Source of the DNA: an uncultured Peptoniphilus sp.
Lineage (GTDB): Bacteria; Bacillota; Clostridia; Tissierellales; Peptoniphilaceae
NCBI GenBank assembly: GCA_902488455.1
Contig: CABTWG010000001.1
Coordinates: 1-64,000, forward strand
Direction: 5' to 3'
DNA: 64,000 bases
Below, one piece after another: positions 8,080-15,350 of the stretch. The notes below the pieces were generated by a model that searched no databases, was not told the DNA's origin, and saw nothing but the letters and a program-made list of their open reading frames with translations. The position numbers and the translations under genes were made by a program. The first letter of the stretch is position 1. Each line of letters opens with the position of its first letter.

Positions 8080-8307
8080 ATGCAGACAGTATTATCAATC
8101 ATAATTCTATTGGTTTCTATAGTAATAACCGTTACAGTAGCATCAATGGAATCTGAACAAGCTGGACTTGGAACTCTAGATGGATCAGTAGATTCACTAT
8201 GGGGCGAACACACAGGTCAAAGCAAAAAAGAGAAGTTAAACAAAATAGTAACTTACTCATCAATAGTATTTATAGTATCATTACTAGTACTACTAGCAAT
8301 CCAATAA
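8080..8307 (+). CDS. secG: Preprotein translocase subunit SecG
   Basis: A 75-residue protein with two membrane segments (about residues 3-21 and 54-73) around a loop containing EQAGLGTLDGSVDSLWGEHTG. This matches the SecG signature in which a Gly/Ser-rich loop joins two helices. SecG assists SecYE in protein export. GGGAGG precedes the ATG. The usual partners rnr and smpB are not adjacent; instead hppA follows 21 bases downstream, giving an unusual secG-hppA pairing. Confidence 0.88.
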   Translation: MQTVLSIIILLVSIVITVTVASMESEQAGLGTLDGSVDSLWGEHTGQSKKEKLNKIVTYSSIVFIVSLLVLLAIQ

Positions 8308-8328
8308 TTAAAAACAGGAGGAAGAAAA

Positions 8329-10332
8329 ATGAATATCTTAGTAATAGCACCTGTTATAGGGGTAGTAGCACTTTTATTTGCATTTATGAAAGCAAGCTTC
8401 ATTTCTAAGCAAGACGCTGGAAATGAAAGAATGAAAGAAATTTCAGGCTACATCCAAGACGGTGCTATGGCATTTCTTACAAGAGAATACAAAGCACTTG
8501 TATTCTTTGTATTGGCACTTATTATAGTTCTATTTATCGGACTAAAAGACATCAAAATTGCAATCTGCTTCTTATTCGGAGCACTTTTCTCAATCCTAGC
8601 AGGATATGTAGGAATGAAGGTTGCAACCAAAGCTAACGTTAGAACAGCAAACGCAGCATGGAAATCAGGACTTGGAAAAGCTCTTGACATTGCATTCTCT
8701 GGTGGAGTTGTAATGGGAATGTGCGTAGTAGGACTTGGAATCATCGGTATCTCACTAGCATACCTATTCTCAGGACAAGATCCTACAATCGTAACAGGAT
8801 TTTCACTAGGTGCATCATCAATCGCTCTATTCGGAAGAGTTGGTGGTGGTATCTATACAAAAGCTGCAGACGTAGGAGCAGACTTAGTAGGTAAGGTAGA
8901 AGCAGGAATTCCAGAAGACGACCCAAGAAACCCAGCAGTAATAGCAGATAACGTTGGAGACAACGTAGGGGACGTAGCAGGAATGGGAGCTGACCTTTTC
9001 GAATCATACGTAGGAGCACTACTATCAGTAATCACCCTTGGAGCAGTAGCATACCAAGAAAAAGGTGTTGAATTTGGACTTATAATAGCAGCAGTAGGTA
9101 TCGTTGCATGTATTATCGCAGCATTCTTCGTAAAAGGAGATAAGAACCCACAAAAAGCACTTAACATGGGAACATATATTGCATCAGTTGTTACAATAGC
9201 AGCTGCAGCATTCTTCTCAAATAGAATCTTTGGAGAAATGAAACCATTCTTACCAGTAATAATCGGTATCGTAGTTGGACTTATCATCTCTAAATTTACA
9301 GAATACTACACTGCAGATTCATACAAACCAGTTAGAACAATAGCAGAAGAATCAACTACAGGTCACGCAACAAACATCATCTCTGGACTATCAGTAGGTA
9401 TGATGTCAACAGTTGGACCAATCATCATAATTGCAATAGGAATCATTGCAGCTTACCTTGGAGCAGGTGGAAACGCATCAGCAATTCACGGACTATACGG
9501 AATCGCACTTGCAGCAGTAGGTATGCTTTCAACTGCAGGTATGACAATAGCAGTAGACGCATACGGACCAATCGCTGACAACGCTGGTGGTATTGCAGAA
9601 ATGTGCGAACTTCCAGAAGATGTAAGAGAAATCACAGACTCACTTGACTCTGTAGGTAACACAACAGCAGCAATCGGTAAAGGATTCGCAATAGGATCAG
9701 CAGCTTTAACAGCACTAGCACTATTTGTATCATATATAAACGCAACTGGACTTGAAGGAATTGACATTTCAAAACCAGCAGTAATAGCAGCAACATTCGT
9801 AGGTGGTATGCTTCCATTTGCATTCTCAGCACTTACAATGGCAGCTGTAGGTAACGCAGCTTCATCAATGATTGACGAAGTTAGAAGACAATTCAAAGAA
9901 ATTCCAGGAATCATGGAAGGAAAAGCAACTCCAGAATATGCAAAATGTGTAGATATTTCTACATCAGCAGCACTTAGAGAAATGGTAGTACCAGGACTTA
10001 TCGCTGTAATTGCACCTATCTTAGTAGGAGTATGCCTAGGACCAGAAGCACTAGGAGGACTTCAAGCAGGAGCACTAGTAACAGGAGTTCTAATGGCAAT
10101 ATTTATGTCTAATGCAGGTGGAGCTTGGGACAACGCAAAGAAATATATTGAAACAGGAGCTCACGGTGGAAAGGGATCTGATGCACATAAAGCAGCAGTA
10201 ACTGGAGACACAGTAGGAGACCCATTCAAAGATACTTCAGGACCATCTCTAAACATACTAATCAAACTAATCACAGTAGTTTCACTAGTATTTGCACCAC
10301 TATTTGTAAAAATAGGCGGACTTTTCCTATAA
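8329..10332 (+). CDS. hppA: Membrane-bound ion-translocating pyrophosphatase
   Basis: Membrane-integral pyrophosphatase (667 residues, about 15-16 helices) that couples PPi hydrolysis to H+ or Na+ pumping. The active-site motif [11 protein letters not shown] (181-191) and the aspartate-rich [20 protein letters not shown] (207-226) are intact, as is the C-terminal [16 protein letters not shown]. The residue after GNTT is Ala447 ([10 protein letters not shown]); Ala here marks the K+-dependent class, whereas K+-independent enzymes carry Lys. Whether it pumps Na+ or H+ cannot be read with certainty. AGGAGGAAG precedes the ATG. Confidence 0.95.
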   Translation: MNILVIAPVIGVVALLFAFMKASFISKQDAGNERMKEISGYIQDGAMAFLTREYKALVFFVLALIIVLFIGLKDIKIAICFLFGALFSILAGYVGMKVATKANVRTANAAWKSGLGKALDIAFSGGVVMGMCVVGLGIIGISLAYLFSGQDPTIVTGFSLGASSIALFGRVGGGIYTKAADVGADLVGKVEAGIPEDDPRNPAVIADNVGDNVGDVAGMGADLFESYVGALLSVITLGAVAYQEKGVEFGLIIAAVGIVACIIAAFFVKGDKNPQKALNMGTYIASVVTIAAAAFFSNRIFGEMKPFLPVIIGIVVGLIISKFTEYYTADSYKPVRTIAEESTTGHATNIISGLSVGMMSTVGPIIIIAIGIIAAYLGAGGNASAIHGLYGIALAAVGMLSTAGMTIAVDAYGPIADNAGGIAEMCELPEDVREITDSLDSVGNTTAAIGKGFAIGSAALTALALFVSYINATGLEGIDISKPAVIAATFVGGMLPFAFSALTMAAVGNAASSMIDEVRRQFKEIPGIMEGKATPEYAKCVDISTSAALREMVVPGLIAVIAPILVGVCLGPEALGGLQAGALVTGVLMAIFMSNAGGAWDNAKKYIETGAHGGKGSDAHKAAVTGDTVGDPFKDTSGPSLNILIKLITVVSLVFAPLFVKIGGLFL

Positions 10333-10333
10333 T

Positions 10334-10379
10334 AATTAATAGAATCAAGGACTTTGCAAGAGGTCCTTTTTTTATTGTA
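10334..10379 (+). repeat. Direct repeat copy 1 (contains the hppA terminator)
   Basis: ATAATTAATAGAATCAAGGA, then a short loop, AAGAGGTCC and a T-run. AAGGAC/GTCCTT forms the hppA terminator stem at 10347-10368. The same segment, with only a few changes in the loop and T-run length, recurs at 14011-14055. Confidence 0.9.
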
Positions 10380-10517
10380 ATATTGACTTTCGTTCTTATA
10401 AAAACATATTTTAAGAACCAAAAAGGCTGCAAATTAAGCAAATGTTGGTAATGATTTAAAGTCTTATCAAAAATATAGAGAACGGTTTTTGGTATGGAAA
10501 AATATTTATAAAAATTC

Positions 10518-10547
10518 TTGACAAGTAATAAATGGGCATGATATATT
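10518..10547 (+). promoter_or_regulatory. Promoter for the blaI operon
   Basis: TTGACA at 10518-10523, then ATATAT after 17 bases or TATATT after 18. It is followed by the tandem repeat at 10561-10594. Between 10380 and 10517 I see no gene or other clear signal. Confidence 0.75.
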
Positions 10548-10560
10548 CAACATGAAAATA

Positions 10561-10594
10561 AAAACTATAAGAATATAAAAACTATAAGAATATA
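10561..10594 (+). repeat. 17-bp tandem repeat in the blaI leader
   Basis: AAAACTATAAGAATATA occurs twice back to back, just downstream of the promoter. It is a candidate repressor operator by position. It lacks the TACAnnTGTA dyad of classic BlaI/MecI operators. Confidence 0.85.
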
Positions 10595-10638
10595 AAACAG
10601 TAGAGAAAATATTAAGCAATATCGAATGAGGTGGAAAA

Positions 10639-11022
10639 ATGGAATTATCAAAAGGCGAATTGATGGTAATGGAAGCTTTATGGGAAGAGGAATGTTTAGA
10701 TGAAAACGGTGAAATTCAGGCATTAGAATTATCTAAGTTTTTAAAAGAAAAATACGGCTTGGGAAAGACTTCTTGCTATACTTTCTTTGGAAGACTCCTT
10801 GAAAAAGGGGCTATTACAAGGCGTTATCCCAAATATACATTAAAACCTATCATTTCAAGAGAAGAAGCTTTGAAAAATCAACAGGAAGAAGCTATTGATT
10901 TATTGTTTCAAGGGTCGCTTATTAATGTATGTCAAGCGTTTTTAAGAGAAAGAAAGGTGAGTAATGAAGAATTGCAGGAAATGAGAGACTTAATTGACAG
11001 CTTTGATGTAGAGGAAAAGTAA
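10639..11022 (+). CDS. BlaI/MecI/CopY-family transcriptional repressor
   Basis: A 127-residue winged-helix repressor. The N-terminal DNA-binding domain (about 1-75) has the family pattern LSKGELMVMEALWEE, then LGKTSCYTFFGRLLEKG as the recognition region and a wing (ITRRYPKYTLKPII). The C-terminal helices (about 80-125) should form the dimer and contain the segment normally cut by the partner protease. GAGGTGG precedes the ATG. The stop is four bases before the M56 protease start, the standard arrangement for repressor-protease pairs. It probably represses its own operon. The ligand is not deducible; resistance to beta-lactams should not be assumed. Confidence 0.9.
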   Translation: MELSKGELMVMEALWEEECLDENGEIQALELSKFLKEKYGLGKTSCYTFFGRLLEKGAITRRYPKYTLKPIISREEALKNQQEEAIDLLFQGSLINVCQAFLRERKVSNEELQEMRDLIDSFDVEEK

Positions 11023-11026
11023 TGGG

Positions 11027-12400
11027 ATGATAGAGTTTGTTGCGGTTTCATCACTTGAGCGAAGCATAAAGAGCATTTTCATCATTGGTTTGATTCTCCT
11101 CTGTAGAAGAAAGTTAAATGTTAAAAGCATAAAATGGGCAAATGTTATTTTATGGGTGATACTTTTTATATATCTTCTTGTCCCATATTCACTTTTGATA
11201 GAGATTAAAAATATTGAACAATATGGAATGTTAAAGTATGTTTTAGAATTACTTATGTTAATCAGAGAATATACGAGAACATTCGCAAAAGATTTAGGAT
11301 ACATCTTATCAAGTTTTAATCAAATGCTTGTTGGGAGTTTGATTTTTTTCTATGTCATAGCACAAGTATTTAAAAGAAACAAAGCGATGAAAAATTCTGT
11401 ATTAATTGAACAGGATAATTGCATAAAAGAGTCACTCGACTTATTTCAATTAAAAAGAAAAGTAGACATATTTGTAAACGATAAAATAAAAGTGCCGGTA
11501 ACTTATGGTGTTATTCATCCTAAAATAATATTGCAAAGCCATATATTAGATGATGATGAACTGTTGAAATATGTACTGATACATGAAATGACACACATTA
11601 AAAAGTGTGATATTGTTTTTACTCACATAAAAAATTTAATCACTTGTTTGTATTGGCATAACATATTTATTCTGCTTGCATCCAGATATATTGAAGACGA
11701 TATCGAAATGCTTTGCGACAAATTAGTCATCCAAAAAGTAGGAGATACGGTTCAAAACAGAAAAGAATACTGTTTATCAATGTTGAAGCTCATAGAGCCA
11801 AAAGATATAGAAAGGAACAAGATAGTATTAAAACTTAGTCCAACTAAAGAAAGGATGATTGTTATGAAAAAATGGAGAAGAAGATTGTCGGGTGTTTTTG
11901 CTTTCGTATTGGTTATGACTTTATCTGTAACAGTATTTGCAGATGTAAGAGTTGCTGAAAAAGAGCAAATAGTTTCAAGTGAGAGTTCTACACAAATTGA
12001 AATTAACAAGGATGATAGAGTCAAAGAAATAACGGACGAAGAATACAACGCTTTGACTCTTGGAGAGATACAACTTGAAAAAACAAGAGTTGCAAATGTT
12101 GATGACAGTACAACATTAAGTGGGTTAGACCATAAGTCTTATAAATTTAATATGGCATCTTGGACAGAGCCAAATCATGATGGATTTACAGTAAAAACAA
12201 GTGAGATGTCATGCAGAGGTGGTGTAGATTATGCAATTATGATAAAAGAAAATGGAAATGTTATATATAAGGGATATTTTCAAAAGTCTGTTATATTAAC
12301 TGTTAAAGCTGATTATAATAGCAGATATGAAGTTATTATACAAAATCAGTCAGCAGATATTTTAACATATAAAGTGAAAATAAATAGCTATATCAGATAA
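11027..12400 (+). CDS. M56-family sensor metalloprotease (BlaR1-like, novel sensor domain)
   Basis: A 457-residue membrane protein. Hydrophobic segments lie at about 12-26, 38-58 and 98-114, the cytoplasmic zinc protease domain has HEMTH at 186-190 with a likely third ligand in EMLCDK (about 230), and a final membrane segment is at about 288-310. The outside C-terminal domain is only ~147 residues. BlaR1/MecR1 instead carry a ~250-residue penicillin-binding domain with an SxxK serine, and none is seen here. The domain ends in beta-strand-like sequence (NVIYKGYFQKSVILTVKADY). By family logic, ligand binding outside activates the protease to remove the BlaI-type repressor. The ligand is unknown. 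Confidence 0.85.
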   Translation: MIEFVAVSSLERSIKSIFIIGLILLCRRKLNVKSIKWANVILWVILFIYLLVPYSLLIEIKNIEQYGMLKYVLELLMLIREYTRTFAKDLGYILSSFNQMLVGSLIFFYVIAQVFKRNKAMKNSVLIEQDNCIKESLDLFQLKRKVDIFVNDKIKVPVTYGVIHPKIILQSHILDDDELLKYVLIHEMTHIKKCDIVFTHIKNLITCLYWHNIFILLASRYIEDDIEMLCDKLVIQKVGDTVQNRKEYCLSMLKLIEPKDIERNKIVLKLSPTKERMIVMKKWRRRLSGVFAFVLVMTLSVTVFADVRVAEKEQIVSSESSTQIEINKDDRVKEITDEEYNALTLGEIQLEKTRVANVDDSTTLSGLDHKSYKFNMASWTEPNHDGFTVKTSEMSCRGGVDYAIMIKENGNVIYKGYFQKSVILTVKADYNSRYEVIIQNQSADILTYKVKINSYIR

Positions 12401-12429
12401 AATATGTGTTTAGTGAAAGGAGAGAACTT

Positions 12430-12471
12430 ATGAATTACATGAATCCTCAGAGGTACAAGAACGGAGATTGA
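12430..12471 (+). CDS. Possible 13-residue leader peptide or gene remnant
   Basis: ATG preceded by AAAGGAGAG at normal spacing opens a frame of 13 codons (MNYMNPQRYKNGD). Beyond the stop the same frame stays open for another 13 codons. It could be a leader peptide, a decayed gene 5' end, or chance. It lies in the 129-base gap between the protease and secreted-protein genes. Confidence 0.3.
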   Translation: MNYMNPQRYKNGD

Positions 12472-12529
12472 AAATGTCTGATAATAACTGACAAGAACTT
12501 TGAAAAATTTTAAAATGGAGAATAGAGCA

Positions 12530-13273
12530 ATGAAAAAGATATTAACGTTTTTACTAAGCTTAGTAGTAGTTATGGGTATGTGTACATCTGTTTTTGCAAC
12601 AGAGAATGATTATGCATCAGATAATAAGAATATTGATGTCAATCTGACTGATAAACAAAATGTATACTATGATGAATCATTAAGGGCTAATGTTGTAGCG
12701 TTTACTATTAATGATGATGGTACAGTAAATTATTTAACGAAGTCAGAAGCTGATGAAATCACAAATGATGCTGGAATAGACGATGTAAATTTCACGGAAT
12801 TGAGAAATAATAAATATTATGGTAGAGAAGCGTTAAGAGATTACAGGAATTGGTATGTATTTAGACAAACAAGCGGTCCAACTAAATATACTGGAAGCCT
12901 AAAAAAGGTTTCAGCGGATTTAGAAGCACCTAATGGTGGAGGCTCAATAACAACGAATGTGGGTTATATATCAACACATTTCTTTTCTGCAACAATAGGT
13001 TCTCAAGATCAAAAGTCTGCAATACAAGCTGGGGCTACTATTGGTTGGCAGTCTTCTGCAAGTACATCAACATCTTATACTGTACATTTAAATCCTGGTG
13101 AAAAAGGCTATATTGGATTTTATCCTTATTATAATAAAGTAACAGGGAACCTTGAACTTTATGGTAATTGGGGTGATGGTTTGATCAGTACGGAATATGG
13201 GGTAGCAGGATATTCTGTGAAATTGACAAGTAACGGAGAAGCAGATGGTCTATATAAGCTTATATATAGATAA
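12530..13273 (+). CDS. Secreted beta-rich protein of unknown function (island cargo)
   Basis: A 247-residue exported protein with a clear signal peptide (KKILTFLLSLVVVMGMCTSVFA). The mature part has an acidic N-terminal region (about 25-95) and a beta-rich C-terminal region containing AIQAGATIGWQSSASTSTSY, then the motif VHLNPGEKGYIGFYPYYNK. A Ser/Thr alternating stretch followed by a PGxKGY turn recalls the beta-hairpin region of aerolysin/ETX-like pore formers, but that is only a resemblance. I cannot name a family. I chose ATG 12530, which has GGAG nine bases upstream and starts the signal peptide directly; TTG 12500 is a weaker alternative. Probably controlled by the upstream repressor/protease pair. 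Confidence 0.75.
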   Translation: MKKILTFLLSLVVVMGMCTSVFATENDYASDNKNIDVNLTDKQNVYYDESLRANVVAFTINDDGTVNYLTKSEADEITNDAGIDDVNFTELRNNKYYGREALRDYRNWYVFRQTSGPTKYTGSLKKVSADLEAPNGGGSITTNVGYISTHFFSATIGSQDQKSAIQAGATIGWQSSASTSTSYTVHLNPGEKGYIGFYPYYNKVTGNLELYGNWGDGLISTEYGVAGYSVKLTSNGEADGLYKLIYR

Positions 13274-13291
13274 AGGTGTAAAAATATCAAG

Positions 13292-13687
13292 ATGAGAAAA
13301 AAGTTTATATTTCCTTCTTTATTATTCAGTATAATTTTTGCAATTCTTATTTTAGCATCATGTTCACCACATAAAGAGAAGAAAATAGTATATTTAGGAA
13401 TAGATGCAGAAATAGTCGATGTTGATGAAAAAAATCAGATATTGACTATAATTGGATTAGGTTATGGAAATACTATTTTTCCAACAGAAACAAAAATAGA
13501 TTGTAGTTCTTTAGAAGAAGACGGAAAAATCTTTAAAATGAAATCGTCAACCAATATAGTTGATTTACATTTCAATGATTTAAAAATTACTGATAAAATC
13601 AAAATAAATGTGAGTGATAAGGAATTAAATAACCAAGAGACTACATTAATAAAAATAGAGCAAATAGAGTTGCTCGATGAAAACTAA
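13292..13687 (+). CDS. Small lipoprotein of unknown function (island cargo)
   Basis: A 131-residue lipoprotein: a basic N-terminus, a hydrophobic stretch and a lipobox ILASC, with Cys as the predicted lipidated residue. The ~105-residue mature domain alternates short beta-like segments (DAEIVDVDEKNQILTIIG, DKIKINVS) and may be an OB-like barrel; this is a guess. It follows the secreted protein by 18 bases and ends the transcription unit. A surface lipoprotein beside a secreted effector would fit a self-protection or docking role, but nothing in the sequence proves it. Confidence 0.72.
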   Translation: MRKKFIFPSLLFSIIFAILILASCSPHKEKKIVYLGIDAEIVDVDEKNQILTIIGLGYGNTIFPTETKIDCSSLEEDGKIFKMKSSTNIVDLHFNDLKITDKIKINVSDKELNNQETTLIKIEQIELLDEN

Positions 13688-13690
13688 TTA

Positions 13691-13724
13691 AGATGGAGTT
13701 GTTATTACGGCAGCTCCATCTTTT
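13691..13724 (+). terminator. Terminator of the island operon
   Basis: AGATGGAG...CTCCATCT stem, extendable to 11 pairs with one GU pair, around a ~9-base loop, followed by TTTT. Confidence 0.82.
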
Positions 13725-13748
13725 AGCTGAAAAAGCTGAAAGGATAGA

Positions 13749-13835
13749 ATGGAGAAGCTACCAATGGAACGTATATATCATATCAGATACGAACGCATAA
13801 TTATTCACACTCGCGAAATAGTACCGATAGTCTGA
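13749..13835 (+). CDS. Short ORF, possible remnant (28 residues)
   Basis: ATG with GAAAGG upstream opens 28 codons (MEKLPMERIYHIRYERIIIH...). It is basic and aromatic, looks like the truncated start of a longer protein, and has no recognisable domain. The following 13836-13959 holds a GC-richer patch (near 13870-13905, with a T6 run) that can form weak hairpins but no gene I can support. Confidence 0.3.
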   Translation: MEKLPMERIYHIRYERIIIHTREIVPIV

Positions 13836-13959
13836 ATAAAATAATATAAAAAGCTTATTTTAGATTCGACGGTACATACGGTCGCAGAACTGCACCGACT
13901 GTTTTTTATTGCCTTGAATTTATAATATAGGCGCAACAAAAGCTGGCATCAAATAAAAA

Positions 13960-14010
13960 GGCTCTATAATATCTGTTGAGGAGAAAAACACCAACAGATA
14001 TTATAGAGCC
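13960..14010. repeat. 51-bp palindrome with 19-bp perfect arms
   Basis: GGCTCTATAATATCTGTTG at 13960-13978 and its exact reverse complement at 13992-14010 flank a 13-base centre. It begins with GG and ends with CC, like joined terminal inverted repeats of an insertion sequence whose interior has been lost (ISL3-like ends are one guess). It directly abuts direct repeat copy 2. No obvious target-site duplication is seen on either side. Confidence 0.85.
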
Positions 14011-14056
14011 ATAATTAATAGAATCAAGGACTTCTAAAGAGGTCCTTTTTTATTGG
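14011..14056 (+). repeat. Direct repeat copy 2 (terminator duplicate)
   Basis: Copy of 10334-10379: the first 23 bases are identical, the terminator stem is conserved and only loop and T-run length differ. It still forms a working-looking terminator. The DNA from 14057 to 14212 is AT-rich with no gene. Confidence 0.9.
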
Positions 14057-14212
14057 AAAATTTAAACGATGAAAGAAAATTTAAATGTTTAAATGATTGA
14101 GAGAAAATAAGTTGAGCTTTTAAAGATTATTTTGTAAAATAACTTTAAGAAGAATACACATAAGTTAATACAAAAATATCAAATAATTTTCTTCGAAATA
14201 TCTTCTAAACTC

Positions 14213-14241
14213 TTGAAACTATGGTGTTCATATGATATTAT
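14213..14241 (+). promoter_or_regulatory. Sigma-A promoter for rplU-prp-rpmA
   Basis: TTGAAA, 17-base spacer, TATTAT. Confidence 0.85.
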
Positions 14242-14245
14242 AATT

Positions 14246-14310
14246 AACTGTAACCGCTCTAAGTGGGTTTTCAAGTTATACACCTACACAGGCGAGTCTT
14301 AAATATTTAA
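14246..14310 (+). ncRNA. L21 ribosomal protein leader
   Basis: The transcribed leader between the promoter and rplU contains ACACCTACACAGGCGAGTC just before the ribosome site, a block I recognise from leaders upstream of L21 genes in clostridia. It is expected to act in feedback control of the L21-L27 operon. Assignment is from memory of the motif and position. Confidence 0.65.
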
Positions 14311-14322
14311 GGAGGTGCTACA

Positions 14323-14628
14323 ATGTACGCAGTAATTGAAACAGGCGGAAAGCAATACCAAGTTGAAGTTGGTGACAAAGTTAAAATTGAAAAACTAAAT
14401 GTCGAAGAAGGAGACTTGGTTACTTTCGATAGAGTTCTAGCAATAGGTGGAGAAGAGATTAAAATCGGTACTCCAGTTGTTTCCGGAGCTAAAGTAGAAG
14501 CAAAAGTTCTAGCTAACGGAAAAGGTAAAAAAGTAATCACATACAAATACAAAGCTAAGAAAAACGAAAGAACTAAAAAAGGCCATCGTCAACCATTCAC
14601 ATTAGTGGAAATCACTAATATTGCATAA
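14323..14628 (+). CDS. rplU: 50S ribosomal protein L21
   Basis: A 101-residue L21, normal length, starting [18 protein letters not shown] and ending in the conserved [13 protein letters not shown] tail that contacts 23S rRNA. AAGGAGGTG precedes the ATG. It is first gene of the rplU-prp-rpmA operon. Its TAATG stop overlaps the start of prp, so translation is probably coupled. Confidence 0.98.
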   Translation: MYAVIETGGKQYQVEVGDKVKIEKLNVEEGDLVTFDRVLAIGGEEIKIGTPVVSGAKVEAKVLANGKGKKVITYKYKAKKNERTKKGHRQPFTLVEITNIA

Positions 14629-14969
14629 TGACAAAAGTAAGTCTATACACGAAAGACAATGTAACTTTCGGATTTGAATCAAAAGGTCACGCTACAGGCA
14701 TAGATGAATACGAAGAAATAGTTTGTAATGGAGTTTCGGCTCTTACACAGACGCTGTATTTTTCTCTACTTGAAGTATGTGGACTTGATGAGGAAAAGAT
14801 ATACGACTATCAGGAAGATGGATATTTAAAAGTAATGATAGAGGATGACGCTTACTTAAGAGAAGATGTAAAGACTTTATTTTCTTCGATGGAGCTGGGA
14901 CTTAGGCTCATCAGTAAGCAATTTCCAATTAACCTAGAAGTAATTAAACTGGAGGTGCAAAATGATTAG
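14628..14969 (+). CDS. prp: Ribosomal-processing cysteine protease Prp (YsxB)
   Basis: A 113-residue cysteine protease that removes the N-terminal extension of ribosomal protein L27 in Firmicutes. Catalytic residues align with the family: His21 in the GHATG motif and Cys33 in [14 protein letters not shown] (Staphylococcus aureus His22 and Cys34). It sits between L21 and L27, the conserved order, and its end overlaps the L27 start. The matching cleavage site is present in the downstream L27. Confidence 0.93.
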   Translation: MTKVSLYTKDNVTFGFESKGHATGIDEYEEIVCNGVSALTQTLYFSLLEVCGLDEEKIYDYQEDGYLKVMIEDDAYLREDVKTLFSSMELGLRLISKQFPINLEVIKLEVQND

Positions 14970-15249
14970 ATTTGATCTTAGACTTTTTTCATCTAAAAAA
15001 GGAGCCGGTTCTTCAAAGAACGGTAGAGACTCTGAAGCAAAGAGACTTGGAGTTAAAAAAGGTGACGGACAATTTGTACTAGCTGGAAATATCATAGTTA
15101 GACAAAGAGGAACTAAAATTCACCCAGGTCACAATGTTATGAGAGGAAAAGATGACACTTTATTTGCTACAGAAGAAGGAATACTTAGATTCGAAACTCG
15201 TGGCAGAGGGATGAAAAAATACGCAAGTGTTTATAAAATAGAAGCATAA
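14962..15249 (+). CDS. rpmA: 50S ribosomal protein L27 with Prp-cleaved extension
   Basis: A 95-residue L27. The N-terminus MIRFDLRLF followed by [12 protein letters not shown] shows the Firmicute-type extension ending in aromatic Phe9, after which Prp is expected to cut to expose the mature tail that reaches the peptidyl transferase centre. The L27 core ([20 protein letters not shown]) is complete. GGAGGTG precedes the ATG inside the end of prp. Confidence 0.97.
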   Translation: MIRFDLRLFSSKKGAGSSKNGRDSEAKRLGVKKGDGQFVLAGNIIVRQRGTKIHPGHNVMRGKDDTLFATEEGILRFETRGRGMKKYASVYKIEA

Positions 15250-15253
15250 TTTA

Positions 15254-15278
15254 AGTCGCACAAGTTGCGACTTTTTTT
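15254..15278 (+). terminator. Terminator of the L21-L27 operon
   Basis: AGTCGCA-CAAGT-TGCGACT hairpin followed by a seven-T run. Confidence 0.92.
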
Positions 15279-15350
15279 AAATTTAGGGAATTTAAAAGTT
15301 TTTTAAAATTTCATGAATTCATCATATGATATAATATTTTGGAGGTTAAT

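Larger units (their letters stand above)
10334..14056 (+). mobile_element. Accessory island bounded by imperfect ~45-bp direct repeats
   Basis: A ~3.7-kb segment lies between two copies of the hppA terminator region. Inside are blaI, an M56 sensor protease, a secreted protein and a lipoprotein. Leucine codons in these genes are mostly TTA/TTG, whereas flanking native genes (for example hppA, threonine dehydratase) favour CTA/CTT. A 51-bp palindrome and short remnant ORFs lie near the right edge. No integrase or transposase is present. I infer transfer or insertion at a terminator; the mechanism is unknown. Confidence 0.65.

Noticed and set aside
8448..9914. Several long minus-strand ORFs opposite hppA
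   Set aside because: They are shadows produced by biased codon use (A-ended codons) of a highly conserved gene; they have low-complexity Ser/Ala/Ile or Leu-rich peptides.
10639..12400. Beta-lactam resistance regulation (blaI-blaR1)
   Set aside because: The sensor lacks a penicillin-binding domain, no beta-lactamase or PBP2a gene is linked, and no TACAnnTGTA operator is seen.
12488..12516. CTGACA-17-TAAAAT as a separate promoter for the secreted protein
   Set aside because: The transcript would begin only ~7 bases before the start codon and miss the ribosome site, so it is probably chance in AT-rich DNA.
12500..12529. TTG start for the secreted island protein
   Set aside because: It has no ribosome site and would add ten hydrophilic residues before an otherwise normal signal peptide. 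ATG 12530 has GGAG at a workable distance.
13836..13959. tracrRNA-like or small-RNA hairpin near GCACCGACTG with T6
   Set aside because: The stem is weak (four to five pairs), there is no CRISPR array or cas gene in the window, and no promoter is clear.
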